Source: Flaccisagitta enflata (Eukaryota > Chaetognatha > Sagittoidea > Aphragmophora). Taken from it: a DNA stretch of 64,000 nucleotides. The position numbers and the translations under genes were made by a program. The DNA lies in assembly GCA_965153355.1 (NCBI GenBank), contig OZ231126.1:96224001-96288000 (forward strand), in the 5' to 3' direction. The notes below the pieces were generated by a model. That model was not told the DNA's origin, ran no database searches, and saw only the letters and a program-made list of their open reading frames with translations. Position 1 is the stretch's first letter. The number at the start of each line of letters is the position of its first letter. Positions 33,946 to 46,321 of this stretch are shown here, one piece after another.

Positions 33946-34019
33946 TTCTCCATTTCTCTCTTTCTGCCAATTATTCTCTCTATCTTTTTGACCATCTGTC
34001 TGTCTGTCTGTGTATTTTT

Positions 34020-34608
34020 TAAATTATGAGATGATGTTGTATGTCTCCTGCCCAATCATTCACGGCCATTAAGGTTGTTTCATTAAATCTCTTCAAGACT
34101 TTATTTGCGCATTCCTCGAGAGTGGATTTCTATGTTTACCCAACTGGCTACTGGTTTCGAATGACACCTTTTGAGTCTTACCCTTGAAAACTTTTCAAAA
34201 ATAGAATTGACTCCTTACGCTCTCTGTTTGCGCTTTTATTGAGGGATCGAGGGTGAGTCAATACCACCTAAGATCACGACAAGAATTAGAAAGGGACGCA
34301 ATATAACATTATAAGGAATGGACTTTACGTCACGTAAGTTGCGTGGGACGTATATGTCTCTCTCAAGAGTTTGGTCCTTTCGGACAGCAACGACCAACTT
34401 GGTTAAGTTGGGGTCTATTTTGTGTCCTTAAATCTTCGCTATTTCTTGTTTTCTTGTTGAATGTTCATTAAGAAGTAGATGGTATAAGAAAATTCAAATC
34501 AAAGAAAGCATAATTTCAATTACAGTCAACCAATACTTTTAACAACCGACCAAAATCTTAAGGAGGCAAGAGCGGTTGTTGTGGCCGTATGGCCGTTGAT
34601 TTTAGAAG
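34020..34608. other. Intergenic, nothing classified
   Basis: No splice-supported exon or recognisable repeat was found. Confidence 0.35.
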
Positions 34609-34854
34609 AACAAGGCCAAAAAAGGGCAAAAGTCAAAGAAAGTTGGACAGGAGCAGTGCTACAAAGTACAATACACTGTACTACTGAACTAGAGTACAAC
34701 AATATTTCACAAAACAAAACAAAAATGAAAAGAGTAAAACAACGGTTATTCAAAAATAGAATGGACGGACAGACCGACAGATGGGTGGATGGACCAACAG
34801 ACGGACGGACTGACGGACCGACACAGCAAGGTGTAGATTCGCGTGTCCGCGACT
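34609..34854 (-). mobile_element. GTCGCG element (type c), reverse
   Basis: Begins with the inverted terminus GAACAAGGCCAAAAAAGGGC. It passes GACAGGAGCAGTGCTACAAA and GGACGGACAGACCGACAGAT, and ends CACAGCAAGGTGTAGATTCG plus CGTGTCCGCGACT. Confidence 0.6.
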
Positions 34855-35285
34855 GCAAAGAAAGCACAGGTCAATGACAAACTTCATCTTTTGGGGTGTA
34901 TCTCCCCACTGCTAAAGCGCCCAATAGCTAAAATTTTTTCTTAGGAAATTGTTAGAAAAAATGGTCTGACTACTACAATTTCTACCAGTGACTCGCCTGA
35001 ATGCTAAAAAAAAAACAAAGAGAAGAATGATAGAAAGGAAGAAAATAAATAGCTATTCTATAGAAGAGAAAAAGAAAGGAGAAAGGAACAAGTCATCCAA
35101 GGATTGCACATGGTCAGCGGTACCCGATGCCCTGTTTGGAGTGATCAACTGAAGAGGTGGAGTGAGAGCAGGGCAGCGGCCCCAAGGGGCCGATGTCCTG
35201 TAAGACACAGGGGTGAATTTCCTTACGTCCTGAGAAGGCATATTTCAGGCCTTAAAGGCAATTTTTCATGATTTTCAATGGGAGC

Positions 35286-35727
35286 TACAGTACGATGGGA
35301 GCAATGAGGACCTCAGATGGAGGGTCATTTCCTGCTGCACTATCTTAATGAGGTAGCATGAACTATGGTTTTTCTGAAAGCTGATGGACAAGAGCAATGA
35401 GTGAATATAGTTTCATACCCCTAGCTGTAACTCTTGACCAAAAAGAAAAAAAGTGCAACACCTCTCTAGAATTGAACCTGTTACCCTGATGAGACGAATG
35501 AACTTCTCTAATGTTCAGCATTCTACCAATAGAGCTATCGCGCCGCATGCAATGAAATGAAATCAATTGTCAGTTTTGTTTTGAATAACTTGGTGTAGAA
35601 TTTTATGTTCACTCAATATATTGGACTATCAGCTTTTAGAAAAACCAAAGCTTTAGGTTCTTCCTTAAAATAGGAAGAATACAGAGGGCCCTCTTTGTAC
35701 TGCCCTTATTGCTCCCACCCAACTGTA
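35286..35727. mobile_element. MITE with central tRNA-like segment
   Basis: The left end is TACAGTACGATGGGAGCAAT and the complement of the right end is TACAGTTGGGTGGGAGCAAT. A second match is GAAAAACCATAG/CTTTGGTTTTTC with AGCTGAT/ATCAGCT. It is TA-flanked and inserted inside the composite hairpin element. Confidence 0.65.
35458..35556 (-). tRNA. tRNA-like sequence inside a MITE
   Basis: On the minus strand: GCGCGATAGCTCTATTGGTA then GAATGCTGAACATTAGAG forms D- and anticodon-like segments. AACAGGTTCAATTCTAGAG supplies a B-box-like match. The region between the arms is longer than a normal variable loop, so this is a tRNA-derived relic and not a working tRNA gene. Confidence 0.4.
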
Positions 35728-36110
35728 TGTATTTCTTACAATTTATTGTGAATTTTCCATGTTATTCAATGGGAATTTCATTCTTTTGTGAATTTTCCAT
35801 GTTATCCAATTGCTATTTTGCATTTGTTTTTTTTTGTTAATTTTCCATGTTATGTGATGGAAAATGTGCATTTTTCTATTGTTTGTAAATTTTCCATGTT
35901 ATTCAATGGGAAGTTTGCAAGTTGTCATTTTCTCATGTTATTTAATGGAAAGTTTGCATTTTGTCATTTACCCATGTTATTCAATGGAAATTTGAGAATT
36001 GAGAATGTTTCGGGGGGCGTACGTACGTACGTACTTACAGACGGCCGCACGTAAGGAAATTTACCCTTGTGTTCTACAGGACATCGGCCCTTTGGGGCCG
36101 CTGCCCAAAA

Positions 36111-36112
<2 letters not shown>

Positions 36113-36182
<70 letters not shown>
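36113..36182. repeat. (GA)n followed by (GACA)n
   Basis: GA dinucleotides run to about 36153 and then GACA tetramers to 36182. Confidence 0.95.
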
Positions 36183-37340
36183 GGAAGAAAGACAAAAAAG
36201 GTCCTAAAACTCATTTAAAACAATACTCAAATCAAGTCTCATCCCCTTTCGCATGTTTCATTGGCTGATTTCATTTTTTAAATTTACAGTACAATTGAGC
36301 TTCAACAGAGCGCATTTCAAGGGAAAAGGTAGATTTAACAGTAGCAACAGAAAATTTGATACAAAGTTGATTTCCCCGTAGATAGATAATATCTATCTAT
36401 TAGATGTATAATCAATAAAGAATATATTTAAAGACTAAATTTAATTCTGTGATGGGACTTTCTTAGAATGTAGAATATGTGTTTTTGATGATCTCCAGAC
36501 CAACAGATATTTCGTCTTTCTTTACTGGAGCCACTTGAACTTGAACTTGAACTTAAAATAAAACTTTTTTTGAAAGCTCTGCTAGAATGTTTCAATAGCT
36601 GACTATGTGGAGATGTTTAGCTCTTACTGTTTAGGCTCAGTTAAAAGAAAAATCATGATGGTAAAAAGATTATCATTTTAGAGAATTTTATCTGCAAATC
36701 CTCCAATTCTTCTTTCTTGCTCTATGGCTCTCTGTGTGCTGTATCAGGCTATTACTGATCCATCATTTGATCTGCCAATGTATAATATTGAAGAACTATA
36801 GCCTTTTTTGTTTTTCTAAGGTAATTGAAGCTGGAGAATTAAAACAACAAAATCTAAGTTTTTTTATATAAATTCAAATCCAGGGTAGTAATATTTTAAC
36901 AACTATACTTCAATACTGAGGCCAAACCAAAGGACTTATCAAAACGCATGAAGTCAGTTTTTCAAGAACTTCTGATTAAGTTTAAAGCAATGTATTGTTT
37001 TAAATTGTTATAAATTGATATATTGACTTCACCAATAAGTCAATAGATAGTACCAATAACTTCTGTGTCGAATTTTCTGTCACTACTGTTATGCTAAATG
37101 ATGAAGTGGCCTCTTACAAATATAAAAAGAATTACAAAATCTCTTATAGGACAGCAACTTGTAAACCTTATAGGCAGGTATGTTTTAATAGCAAGTGTGC
37201 CCCAGCGGTTCTCTAATGAATTAATAAACAATAATTCATTTTTGATTCTACTCGAAAATGGACTTCATTTGTATTTGATGTGCATGCTATACCATCTGTT
37301 GCTCTTCTTATTCTCATATCCTTTTTATTGCGGACCTGTG
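36183..37340. other. Intergenic, repeat remnants only
   Basis: TACAATTGAGCTTCAACAGA near 36287 and the ATAGGACAGCAACTTGTAAA segment near 37145 resemble sequences at 15180-15330. A short ACTTGAACTTGAACTTGA hexamer run lies at 36531-36552. No gene. Confidence 0.4.
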
Positions 37341-37372
37341 ACAGACCCTTTGTCTGTTTGTCTGTCTGTCTT

Positions 37373-37425
<53 letters not shown>

Positions 37426-37456
37426 ATGTCTGTCTGTCTGCCTATCTGTCTGTTTG
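37341..37456. repeat. (CTGT)n microsatellite
   Basis: Tetranucleotide GTCT/CTGT array. It is preceded by TTGCGGACCTGTGACAGACC, which resembles a decayed type c GTCGCG left end. Confidence 0.85.
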
Positions 37457-37980
37457 TTGGTGTGCTGGTTCCTTAATGGCCTTAGTCCATCAATCCATTT
37501 ATCTATTTCTCTTTCTCTTTATCTGTTTCTCTCCACCATTCTCTTTTTTTAGGCATCAGCTGTAAGGCGTCATCTGTTAAGCATCAGCTGTTAGGCGCAT
37601 TTAGATTTTCAAACCGTACCAATATTTTCAGATTTCAGGTCAAAATCATCTTTAGACATCAGGCCACTGAAATAATTTAGCTTTCAGGCGCTTCCCCCGA
37701 TCTTTTGCAGCTCTGCAAAGTTCCAAATTACGATAATCATTATAAAATGAGTGTAGCCGGACAGATTTGGAGGACTGATGCAGCACAAGAAATGAAGAAA
37801 ATCATGACAACATGCAGCAGAAACCGTTATTTTTTCTATTGAATGGCCAGACGGACGGACATAAGGACCTGTCGACCGACCGAAGTGCGTGACTCAAGCA
37901 GCGACAATTGCAGTCAAAAAGAAACACGGGAGTGTTACTGATGAACCGGTTTTTTTCATTTTTGATTACGTTGGTTTATA

Positions 37981-38170
<190 letters not shown>

Positions 38171-38504
38171 TCCCTCCCTTTCTGAATCGAGTTTCTGTCA
38201 TATGACATTGAGTTCAAGAAATTTCCTCCTTTATAATACGTATTTGAGAAATCTTTTTGGTCGAATTGTTTCTCAAAGCACTGAAAAACTTACCTTCCTA
38301 CCACTGACCTACGCACGGACCTTAACTGCGGCTTTTATTTCAAGGAAATTTTAGCTGACAATTGAAAAATATACAATTGAAACATGACGAATAAGAATCG
38401 CGCTGTACAGAGCGAGACTTAATTTATGTGAATTTTTTATTTATGAAGATAGAGCTACAATGCACTCATAATAAAGAATACTTTTTAACCAACAACATCT
38501 TTTT

Positions 38505-38620
38505 AGATGCGACAAAGCACCTGTATAACTGGCTGTGTCCGTTGGTCGGTCGGTTGGTCGGTCAATCGGTATCGTTTGACGATCCACACGTCGCACCTTA
38601 TTGGCCTACTTGGCCGTATT
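38505..38620 (+). mobile_element. GTCGCG-family element (type d)
   Basis: The left end is AGATGCGACAAAGCACCTGT, then GGCTGTGTCCGTTGGTCGGT. ATCGTTTGACGATCCACACG, TCGCACCTTATTGGCCTACT and TGGCCGTATT form the right end. GCGAC at the left pairs with GTCGC at the right, and GGCC-loop-GGCC lies at the terminus. Confidence 0.65.
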
Positions 38621-38668
38621 GCTCTTCTATGAGGTCTGAACTACAAGTAGTGTCGCCGGTATATTGAG

Positions 38669-39378
38669 TAAACCATGGGCAAAAAAAAACGCACATGGTA
38701 TTTTTAGATGCGTCCGTCAGGAACGCATCTCTTTAAAAGGGTCTGTCCGTCCGTCGGTCCGTCGGTCCGTCGGTCCGTCCGTTACGCCTGTGCATAAACC
38801 GCGTTTTTCGGCGGTTTTTGGCCACGATGAGATCCTACACTGAAACAAATGATCAACCTAGATGTTTTGAGAGCCTCCTTTACCACTTAGTCGTTTCACC
38901 CGCCTGTTTGTCTATCTGTCTCTCCATATATATCACATGATCGATACACGTAAAGACCTAGTCCGGACGCTTGTTTGATGCGTTTGATCGGCTTGGTTTA
39001 ATAGAAATACAAAAAAATCGATGACCGTTTGAGAGATATTCATATGTACTTCAAATCTAGACCAAGTAGAATGTTGTCGCCGAGTTCGTCTAGAAATGGC
39101 AACAGTTTGAAGTGAGCATCACCGTATACTTGTCAATTGAAGGGATTCTGTATTTCAAGTTCCGTCTTTAAAAGTATGAAAAATATATCTGGCAAAAGGA
39201 AACTAAACAAAATTAAGGAGAAATTGAAGATATAACTTATCATCTACAAAATGACGCCAAGCAGACCTTTTTAAGTCAATCCAATAAGAAATGGTGATCA
39301 AACAAAGAATTTAAGAAAGTAAAAAACGTAATACCTGCCAGATTTCATTTTTTTATTTTTTTGCCCATGGTTAAACAG
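38669..39378. mobile_element. MITE, AACCATGGGCAAAAAAA ends, copy 1
   Basis: The left end TAAACCATGGGCAAAAAAAA and the right end TTTTTTGCCCATGGTTAAAC are inverted repeats. A homologous element in reverse orientation lies in intron 2 at 55366-55985. This copy is interrupted by a GTCGCG-family insertion (38705-39000). Confidence 0.7.
38705..39000 (+). mobile_element. GTCGCG-family element (GATGCGTCC variant), nested
   Basis: The left tip AGATGCGTCCGTCAGGAACG plus CATCT is self-complementary (AGATGCGT against ACGCATCT). GGGTCTGTCCGTCCGTCGGT follows. The right end has GTCCGGACGCTTGTTTGATG and CGGCTTGGTTT. It is inserted into a T-run of the MITE at 38669-39378. Confidence 0.55.
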
Positions 39379-39426
39379 ATGGAAAGCTCTGAAGGCACAA
39401 AGTCATCTTTCACGAGACTGAAAACT

Positions 39427-39520
39427 GCTACGTCTGTCGGTTGGATGGTCGATCTGTCGGATAGTCAGTCCGTAACACGCGATTTGGGTAGCCGTGTACT
39501 CGTGTTTGCGGTTTTGTTTT
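39427..39520 (+). mobile_element. GTCGCG element fragment (type b right end)
   Basis: CTGTCGGTTGGATGGTCGAT is followed by ACACGCGATTTGGGTAGCCG plus TGTACTCGTGTTTG. The left end is lost and the copy has decayed. Confidence 0.4.
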
Positions 39521-39765
39521 TCAGTCCGTCCTACGGTGATCAGAGGGATAGTCTGTGTTGCGAGTTTAGAGGGGTTAGGATTAAGTTTAGGCGGGCTACA
39601 TTCATACAGGGGTAAGACTAGTTCAGTAATCGCTGTCATTCCTCCTAGTTATAACCCTCTTCCATCGATTAATTCGATCCGATCCGAGTTTTACTTGGTA
39701 TTTCCTTGAATCTACTTAGTTTTGATTGAAAATTCAACCTGAATGAGTAAAGCCGCACGTTTTAG

Positions 39766-39958
39766 TCGCGTGCTACGCGACTCTACACCCCGCTTTGTCG
39801 GTTCGTCGGTCCATCCGTTGGTCCGTCTGTCGGTCACACTATTTTTTTTTTTTTGGCGGCCTTTGGCCTCACTGCTGCTGCCCAAATGATCGAGTGACCT
39901 CAATTACGGTCCGTGCCCACCCGCACGCGACTTGGGTAGCCGTGTATCCGGCCTTGTT
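39766..39958 (+). mobile_element. GTCGCG element (type b), full copy
   Basis: AGTCGCGTGCTACGCGACTC, then CCGCTTTGTCGGTTCGTCGG and GGCCTCACTGCTGCTGCCCA. CCGTGCCCACCCGCACGCGA, CTTGGGTAGCCGTGTATCC and GGCCTTGTT complete the copy. Confidence 0.75.
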
Positions 39959-40079
39959 CTATAAGGGAAGTCACTCATGCAGATTCCCTTGTTCAATCAT
40001 GCATAACTGTCTGGACAAAAACAAGAGAAAAAGGCATCTTGGCTTTCCACGTAGATTAACTCCAATCCGTGCTTAAAAA

Positions 40080-40230
40080 GTCCCGTGCACGCGTCTGCAT
40101 ACGCTAAATTTCGGTTGGTCAGTCACTCGGTCGGTCCGTCTGTTAAACCCGTGCACGCATCTGTACACGCAAAATTTTGTTTGGTCAGTTATAGTTAGTT
40201 TAAGGTCCGTCTGTTAGACATTTGTTAGAA
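40080..40230 (+). mobile_element. Tandem decayed GTCGCG-family left ends
   Basis: CCCGTGCACGCGTCTGCATA and CCCGTGCACGCATCTGTACA are each followed by CGCTAAATTT or CGCAAAATTT, then GGTTGGTCAGTCACTCGGTC-like sequence. Two adjacent diverged copies with unclear right ends. Confidence 0.4.
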
Positions 40231-40593
40231 GGTCTTTTACTTTTGTCATTGTTACTATTGTGTTTCTTCGTTTCTTGCAAAATGTATTATGTTAGTTTTT
40301 TTCTTCAACAGATTTAGATTGATCTTTAAAAACACCACAAAAATCATTTAGTCACTTTTTATTCACTCAGCATAAACGAAGGAGCAGCAACAACTAATTG
40401 TATAAATGTACATATGAAACAATAAAAGGACCCGCGAAAGCAAAACCAAAAAAACAAAACAAAACAACAAAACAAAGCACTCAAGAACAACGAAAAAAAT
40501 TAAAAATAAATGCATAACGCAACTGGAACAACTATCTGGATTTCAAACAAATCTACTTATACTGCACTCCAATCAATCATTAAAAGATAAATC

Positions 40594-40596
<3 letters not shown>

Positions 40597-40647
<51 letters not shown>

Positions 40648-40648
40648 A

Positions 40649-40744
<96 letters not shown>

Positions 40745-40745
40745 C
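40597..40745. repeat. (CAA)n microsatellite
   Basis: A pure CAA array with one AATAAAA interruption. Confidence 0.95.
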
Positions 40746-41287
40746 GTCTCCACGTCTCCGATTTTGTCTTCCGTTTGTTTTCTGTCATTTGGATTAATCA
40801 TCGTTTTTCTCCGATTTTCTTCTTCTTTTTTCTTTGACTGGTTTTCGTCCGGCTTCCACTGACTCCCACGCCACGCACTTTAAAAAGTAATAATTCCATC
40901 TCAACTCAAAACACGACGAGTCGATCGTTAACCTTTATAGATACTTTTAGATCCGGGATAACACCAATTGGTCAAAAAACTTTAAGAACAAAAATCAATC
41001 ATATGAGGTCCATATAGATTGAAACCCGCACGCATCTAACTTTAAGAATAACTTTTCCGGTTTGGTTTTGTGCTATCTTGGAAAAAAGTATTGAGGCACC
41101 TTTTGCCGAGGTTGTTTCAGTTTCTAGAAAAGCTGCAATCATAAAAACAAGGCAAAGTTAAGGCCAATAAGTGCTCGCTTGACTAAGAACTTGTGAATGA
41201 ACATTTTGAATGAATGAAGGAATGAATGATCAACAGAACGAAAATTAGTGTGGTAGGGCATGAGTAGTTATAGGAATGAAGAAAGAT

Positions 41288-41437
41288 GACAGAACGCGAC
41301 TCTACACCTTGCCGTGTCGGTCCGTGCGTCCGTCCGTTCGTCCGTCCGAAATATTTCTAAAATCGTGAGCGGTTTTCACATAACTGCTCCTGCCCAACCA
41401 TCCGCGACTGGATTGCCGTGTATCCGGCCTTGTTCTA
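41288..41437 (+). mobile_element. GTCGCG element (type c, short)
   Basis: ACGCGACTCTACACCTTGCC, GTGTCGGTCCGTGCGTCCGT and AAATCGTGAGCGGTTTTCAC. CTGCTCCTGCCCAACCATCC, GCGACTGGATTGCCGTGTAT and GGCCTTGTT complete it. The left tip is shortened. The copy at 57113-57256 is closely similar. Confidence 0.65.
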
Positions 41438-41764
41438 AAAGAACGTCATCTTTTGGACAAGCCTTCAATGTTCATAAATTTTACGCTGTTTCAATGGTTG
41501 AATGTTCTTAAAATGTTCTTAATCTAATACATATGATTTTTAATTGGGGAAAAAATCGAAAAACGTTTTTCGATTTTTTGAGTTTCGCTTAGGAATTATT
41601 TTTTCCATTTTCGCTTGGGATGTTTTGAGGAAGTTGAGTCACAACTAGGCTCGCCCGAGGCGCTATGAATTTTTTAATCTTTTTTTATTTTTTCACATTT
41701 TCCACATTTTTCTCAAACATCTTTATTTTTCATCGATCTCAATTTTGAGCCCTAAATAACTATA

Positions 41765-42360
41765 AAAATGAGTTCAGCAGAGGGCAGAGAGAGGGAAGGA
41801 GAGGGAGGGAAGGAGAGGGAGGGAGAGAGAGGGAAGGAGAGGGAGGGAAGGAGAGGGAGGGAGGGATAGGGAGGGTGGAAGAAGGAGTAAGTGAGGGTGG
41901 GAGAGGGAGGGAGAGGGGGAAAGGGGAGGGAGGGGAGAGTAGGGAGGAAGGGAGGGGAGGAAGGGAAGAAAGAGAGGGAGGGAGGGACAGAGAGAGAGGG
42001 AGGGTGAGGGGAAGGGGGGAAAAGAAGGGAGAGGAGGGTAGGAGGGAGAGATTGAGGGGAGGGAGAGAAGGAGGGAGAGGGTGAGGAGGGGAGAGAGAGG
42101 GAGAAAGGAGGGAGGGAGAGAGGGAAGGAGAGGGGAGGGGGAGGGAGTGAGATGGGGAGAGAGTGAGAGAGGGAGAGAGTGAGAGGAGAGAGAGGCGAGA
42201 GGGGGAGGGTGAGGGAAAGGGAGAGAGTGAGGGAGAGAGAGGGAGAGGGGGAGGGAGTGAGGGAGGAAGGGAGGGAGAGAGGGACGGAGGGAGAGAGGGA
42301 GGGGGAGGGAAGGAGAGAGGGAGGGAGCATGGGAGGGAGACAGAGAGAGAGAGGGTGAGA
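41765..42360. repeat. GGGA/GAGA purine tract, about 600 bp
   Basis: Almost pure purine on the plus strand (GGGAGGGA, GAGAGAGG, GGAAGG). Ser/Pro/Leu frames on the minus strand (226 and 205 codons) are products of this composition. A mirror-rich tract of this kind can in principle adopt triplex structure. Confidence 0.9.
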
Positions 42361-42400
42361 GTCACACACACACACAAAACAGCCCTTACGATTTTTTCCG

Positions 42401-43680
42401 GTTGACATATTCGAGAGAAACAGGGTTTTCATTTTCTTATTAGAAAGTTGGGGGACTCATCCGGCTGATTGTGGCCTCCGATGAAATTCATAGGGTGAGT
42501 AAATTTAATAATTCTCTTTCATTTGGCGCCAAGCAGAAGTCTCTGGGACAAGTATTTTTCGTGTTATGAATTTTTAAAGATTTATTTATGAAAAATGCAA
42601 ATTGAATTTTTTTCGATTTTTCATGATTTTATGACAGGTGGAACAATATCCCTCACTATACCCCAACTGAAAAATATGGAAGAGGGCCTTGTGAGCCCTC
42701 ACTGACTTGTTACTACGCGCATCACTCCTAGTTTTCCATTTAGCAAAACTAACTTGCAGACATCCATTCTGAGTCTAACCCAAAACACTAATGCTTACAC
42801 AAATAGATAAGGGCCAATTATTGTTACCATTATTACCAAAATTCAACAAATCACCCGAGGGTAGCATTGTTAAGAAACCATACCCTTAAAGGATAGAATC
42901 GAGGTCAAGCTTAATGCGACCGCCGGACATTCTTATCCAAGGTACTGAGTAGTATGACAGGTGGAACAATATCCCTCACTATACCCCAACTGAAAAATAT
43001 GGAAGAGGGCCTTGTGAGCCCTCACTGACTAGTTACTACGCGCATCACTCCTAGTTTTCCATTTAGCAAAACTAACTTGCAGACATCCATTCTGAGTCTA
43101 ACCCAAAACACTAAAGGAGCGTATTTATGGTTGTTTGAGCATGCAAATATAAGAAAACATGTTTATGAGCAAACCTGCTCATCGGTAAGGGTGTTTTAGA
43201 GGATTCTAGCTCATTTAGCTCATTTAGCTCATTTCTTTTTTATTTCAAATGTGATAAACAGATAAATATTTTGAAACTTGTTTAATAAAGCAGATACAAA
43301 AAAGCATATCAGTGAGCTAGCTGCTCATCTGTAAGGGCATTTTTAAGCATTTTAGCTCACTTAGCTCATCTAGCTGTCTTTTTTTTTCCTGATTTTTAAT
43401 GGGATAGATAAATGTTTTGATGGGAGCATGTAGATACAAGAAAGCATTTTAGTGAGTAAAGCTGGTTGTCTGGTTGAGTGGTTATGAGCATTTTAGCTCA
43501 TCAAGCTCATTTGGCTCAGTCCCATTTTCCTCTGATTTTCAGTGCGATCAATACATACAATTGCTCTTGATTTAATCTAATAGAAAAAAAGATATGCAGT
43601 GACTAGAGACAACAGCTTGGTGAAAAGTGACCAATGCTTACGACTTTTTTCCTCACGGCGACAGCCGCCATTACTGGTAG
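42401..43680 (+). repeat. Dispersed 'core' repeat, copy 3 (interrupted)
   Basis: Starts GACATATTCGAGAGAAACAG and ends GGCGACAGCCGCCATTACTG. It has the same order of subrepeats as 10205-11062. A TRIM-like pair (42630-43113) interrupts it between CATGATTTT and AAGGAGCGTATTTATG. Confidence 0.7.
42630..43113. mobile_element. Paired direct-repeat element (TRIM-like), copy 2
   Basis: Two 161-bp direct repeats (42630-42790 and 42953-43113) starting TATGACAGGTGGAACAATAT flank a 162-bp interior. The interior ends AAACCATACCCTTAAAGG, GAATCGAGGT, GACCGCCGG, CCAAGGTACTGA. The repeat starts and interior block match the element at 13220-13720, although the remainder of the repeats differs. Confidence 0.6.
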
Positions 43681-44204
43681 TAAAAAAACTTCTCAACCAA
43701 AAATAAAGCCTTTCAATGTTTTTAGCAATATTTTTAAATTTTCAAGGATTTCAATCCTAACGTTCTCATAAACTTGGTTCCTATAAAAAAAAGAGTGTAG
43801 ATGGAGATAATGATTGTCACTAACTGAAACTTTGCTCCATCTGCAAACGATTTTCTAATAATCTATCCTAAAATATCACACCAACTAAATTGTTGATTCA
43901 GGGGCAAAGTTAGCCATTCAATTAGTCAAAAAGTACACACGAATAAAACAAATACGAAAGTGTAGCGGCAAATGATAGATTTTCATAAAGCATGATTCCA
44001 TCAAAACTCATCCCATTCCACCTCTTCCTCTCAATTGAAGGTCGCCCTACAAATATCAGCCGGTGGAGTCCATATCCAGGATCTAACTTTTCCTTTCTTT
44101 GAATTTGTTTCTGCGCGCTTTGGAAACATCATCGGGTAAGTTCCAAAATATTTGCGTCGTCGTCATGACACAGTTACGAAACCGAACCAACTGACCTTTC
44201 CATT

Positions 44205-44306
<102 letters not shown>

Positions 44307-44439
44307 TCTTACTTTCCCCGTAAATTCGTCATACCTCTCAATTTCGAATGGAACATGCAAACTTGTTTAATTTTCTCTCCAGGCCTGTATATTATTGAGT
44401 TGGGGAAGGAAATCAAAGGGGAAAAAAAAGAAAACAGGT

Positions 44440-45026
44440 CGCCCAAGGGCAATATGTGGTCAGCGATACCCGTTGCCCTGCTTTAAATGATTGTAAATTG
44501 GAGTGAGGGGAAGCAGGGCAGCGGCCCCAAAGGGGACGATGTCCTGTAGAACACAGGGGAAATTTTGTTTTTCCTGCCTCAAGAAGTGGATGAGATGCTG
44601 ACTGAAGGCCTTCAAGAGCCCTAACTGAGGTCCAATAAGGCTGATGTAAGGCCTGAGAATGTCAATGGGAAGCTTGAGATAGCTGGCCCTGAGAATTTGG
44701 ATTTGAGGCCTGAGAGGCCAGGTTTGAGGCCTGAGAGGCTGGATTTGAGACCTGAGAGGCTGGATTTGAGGCCTGAGAGGCTGGATTTGAGGCCTGAGAG
44801 GCTGGATTTGAGGCCTGAGAGGCTAGATTTGAGGCCTGAGAGGCTGGATTTGTGGCCTGAGAGGCTAGATTTGAGGCCCAAGAGGCTGGATTTGGGGCCT
44901 GAGAGGCTGGATTTGAGGCCTGAGGGGCCTGATGAGGGGGGGGGGGACAAACAAACGGACAAACGAACAAAAGTCCCCTGTGTTCTACAGGACATCGTCC
45001 CCTTCGGGGCCGCTGCTCAAAAAGGA
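44440..45026 (-). mobile_element. Composite hairpin element (type e) with 21-bp minisatellite
   Basis: The left arm AGCAGGGCAGCGGCCCCAAA, GGGGACGATGTCCTGTAGAA and CACAGGGG is mirrored by CCCCTGTGTTCTACAGGACA, TCGTCCCCTTCGGGGCCGCT at 44975-45020. The interior is a 21-bp minisatellite (GGCCTGAGAGGCTGGATTTGA), the inverse of the one at 26360-26740. Confidence 0.65.
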
Positions 45027-45077
45027 ATTCTGGGGAAAATATAACTTTTGACAGAAATCAAAAGTCACTCAATATTA

Positions 45078-46050
<973 letters not shown>

Positions 46051-46321
46051 CTATGCGGTCGCTCGTTGAACCACGCACGACGAAAGTGGCATGAGAAATT
46101 AGAAATCCGATTCATCTTTTTTTTTTCCTTCTTTTTTTCTTTTTTTGAATTTTGCCAATTGTCGGGTATCCGATATTTTATAAAACCAGAAACTAGGCGC
46201 ATCAGAAAAGAAAAGATATTGGACAACTCTACCATTTCAAGATTTGAATCCCCCCTAAAAATCCTCTGGTTTCCGAAAACGATTTGACTTAGAGAGAAGA
46301 ATAGAAAACCGTTTCGTTCTT

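Larger units (their letters stand above)
35090..36112. mobile_element. Composite hairpin element (type e) with ATTCAATGGGAA interior
   Basis: The left arm GCAGCGGCCCCAAGGGGCCG, ATGTCCTGTAAGACACAGGG and GTGAATTTCCTTACGT is mirrored at 36035-36112 (ACGTAAGGAAATTTACCC, TTGTGTTCTACAGGACATCG, GGGGCCGCTGCCC). The interior has a TA-flanked MITE (35286-35727) and a degenerate array of CCATGTTATTCAATGGGAA units (35755-36000). The element at 46438-47070 has the same plan. Confidence 0.6.
41438..43800. mobile_element. AAGAAC-family element with nested insertions
   Basis: The left side (41446-41560, TTGGACAAGCCTTCAATGTT) and right side (43690-43800, ending AACTTGGTTCCTATAAAAAA) correspond to the two sides of the element at 769-1262. 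Between them lie the purine-rich tract, the core repeat and a TRIM-like pair, so this is an older element that received later insertions. Confidence 0.45.

Noticed and set aside
33309-34029. Lys/Arg-rich and Phe/Leu-rich frames (159-202 codons)
   Set aside because: Products of (CTTT)n and (ATTC)n arrays.
41752-42432. 226-codon Pro/Ser/Leu minus-strand frame
   Set aside because: It arises from a 600-bp GGGA/GAGA purine tract, with no splice sites or domain-like composition.
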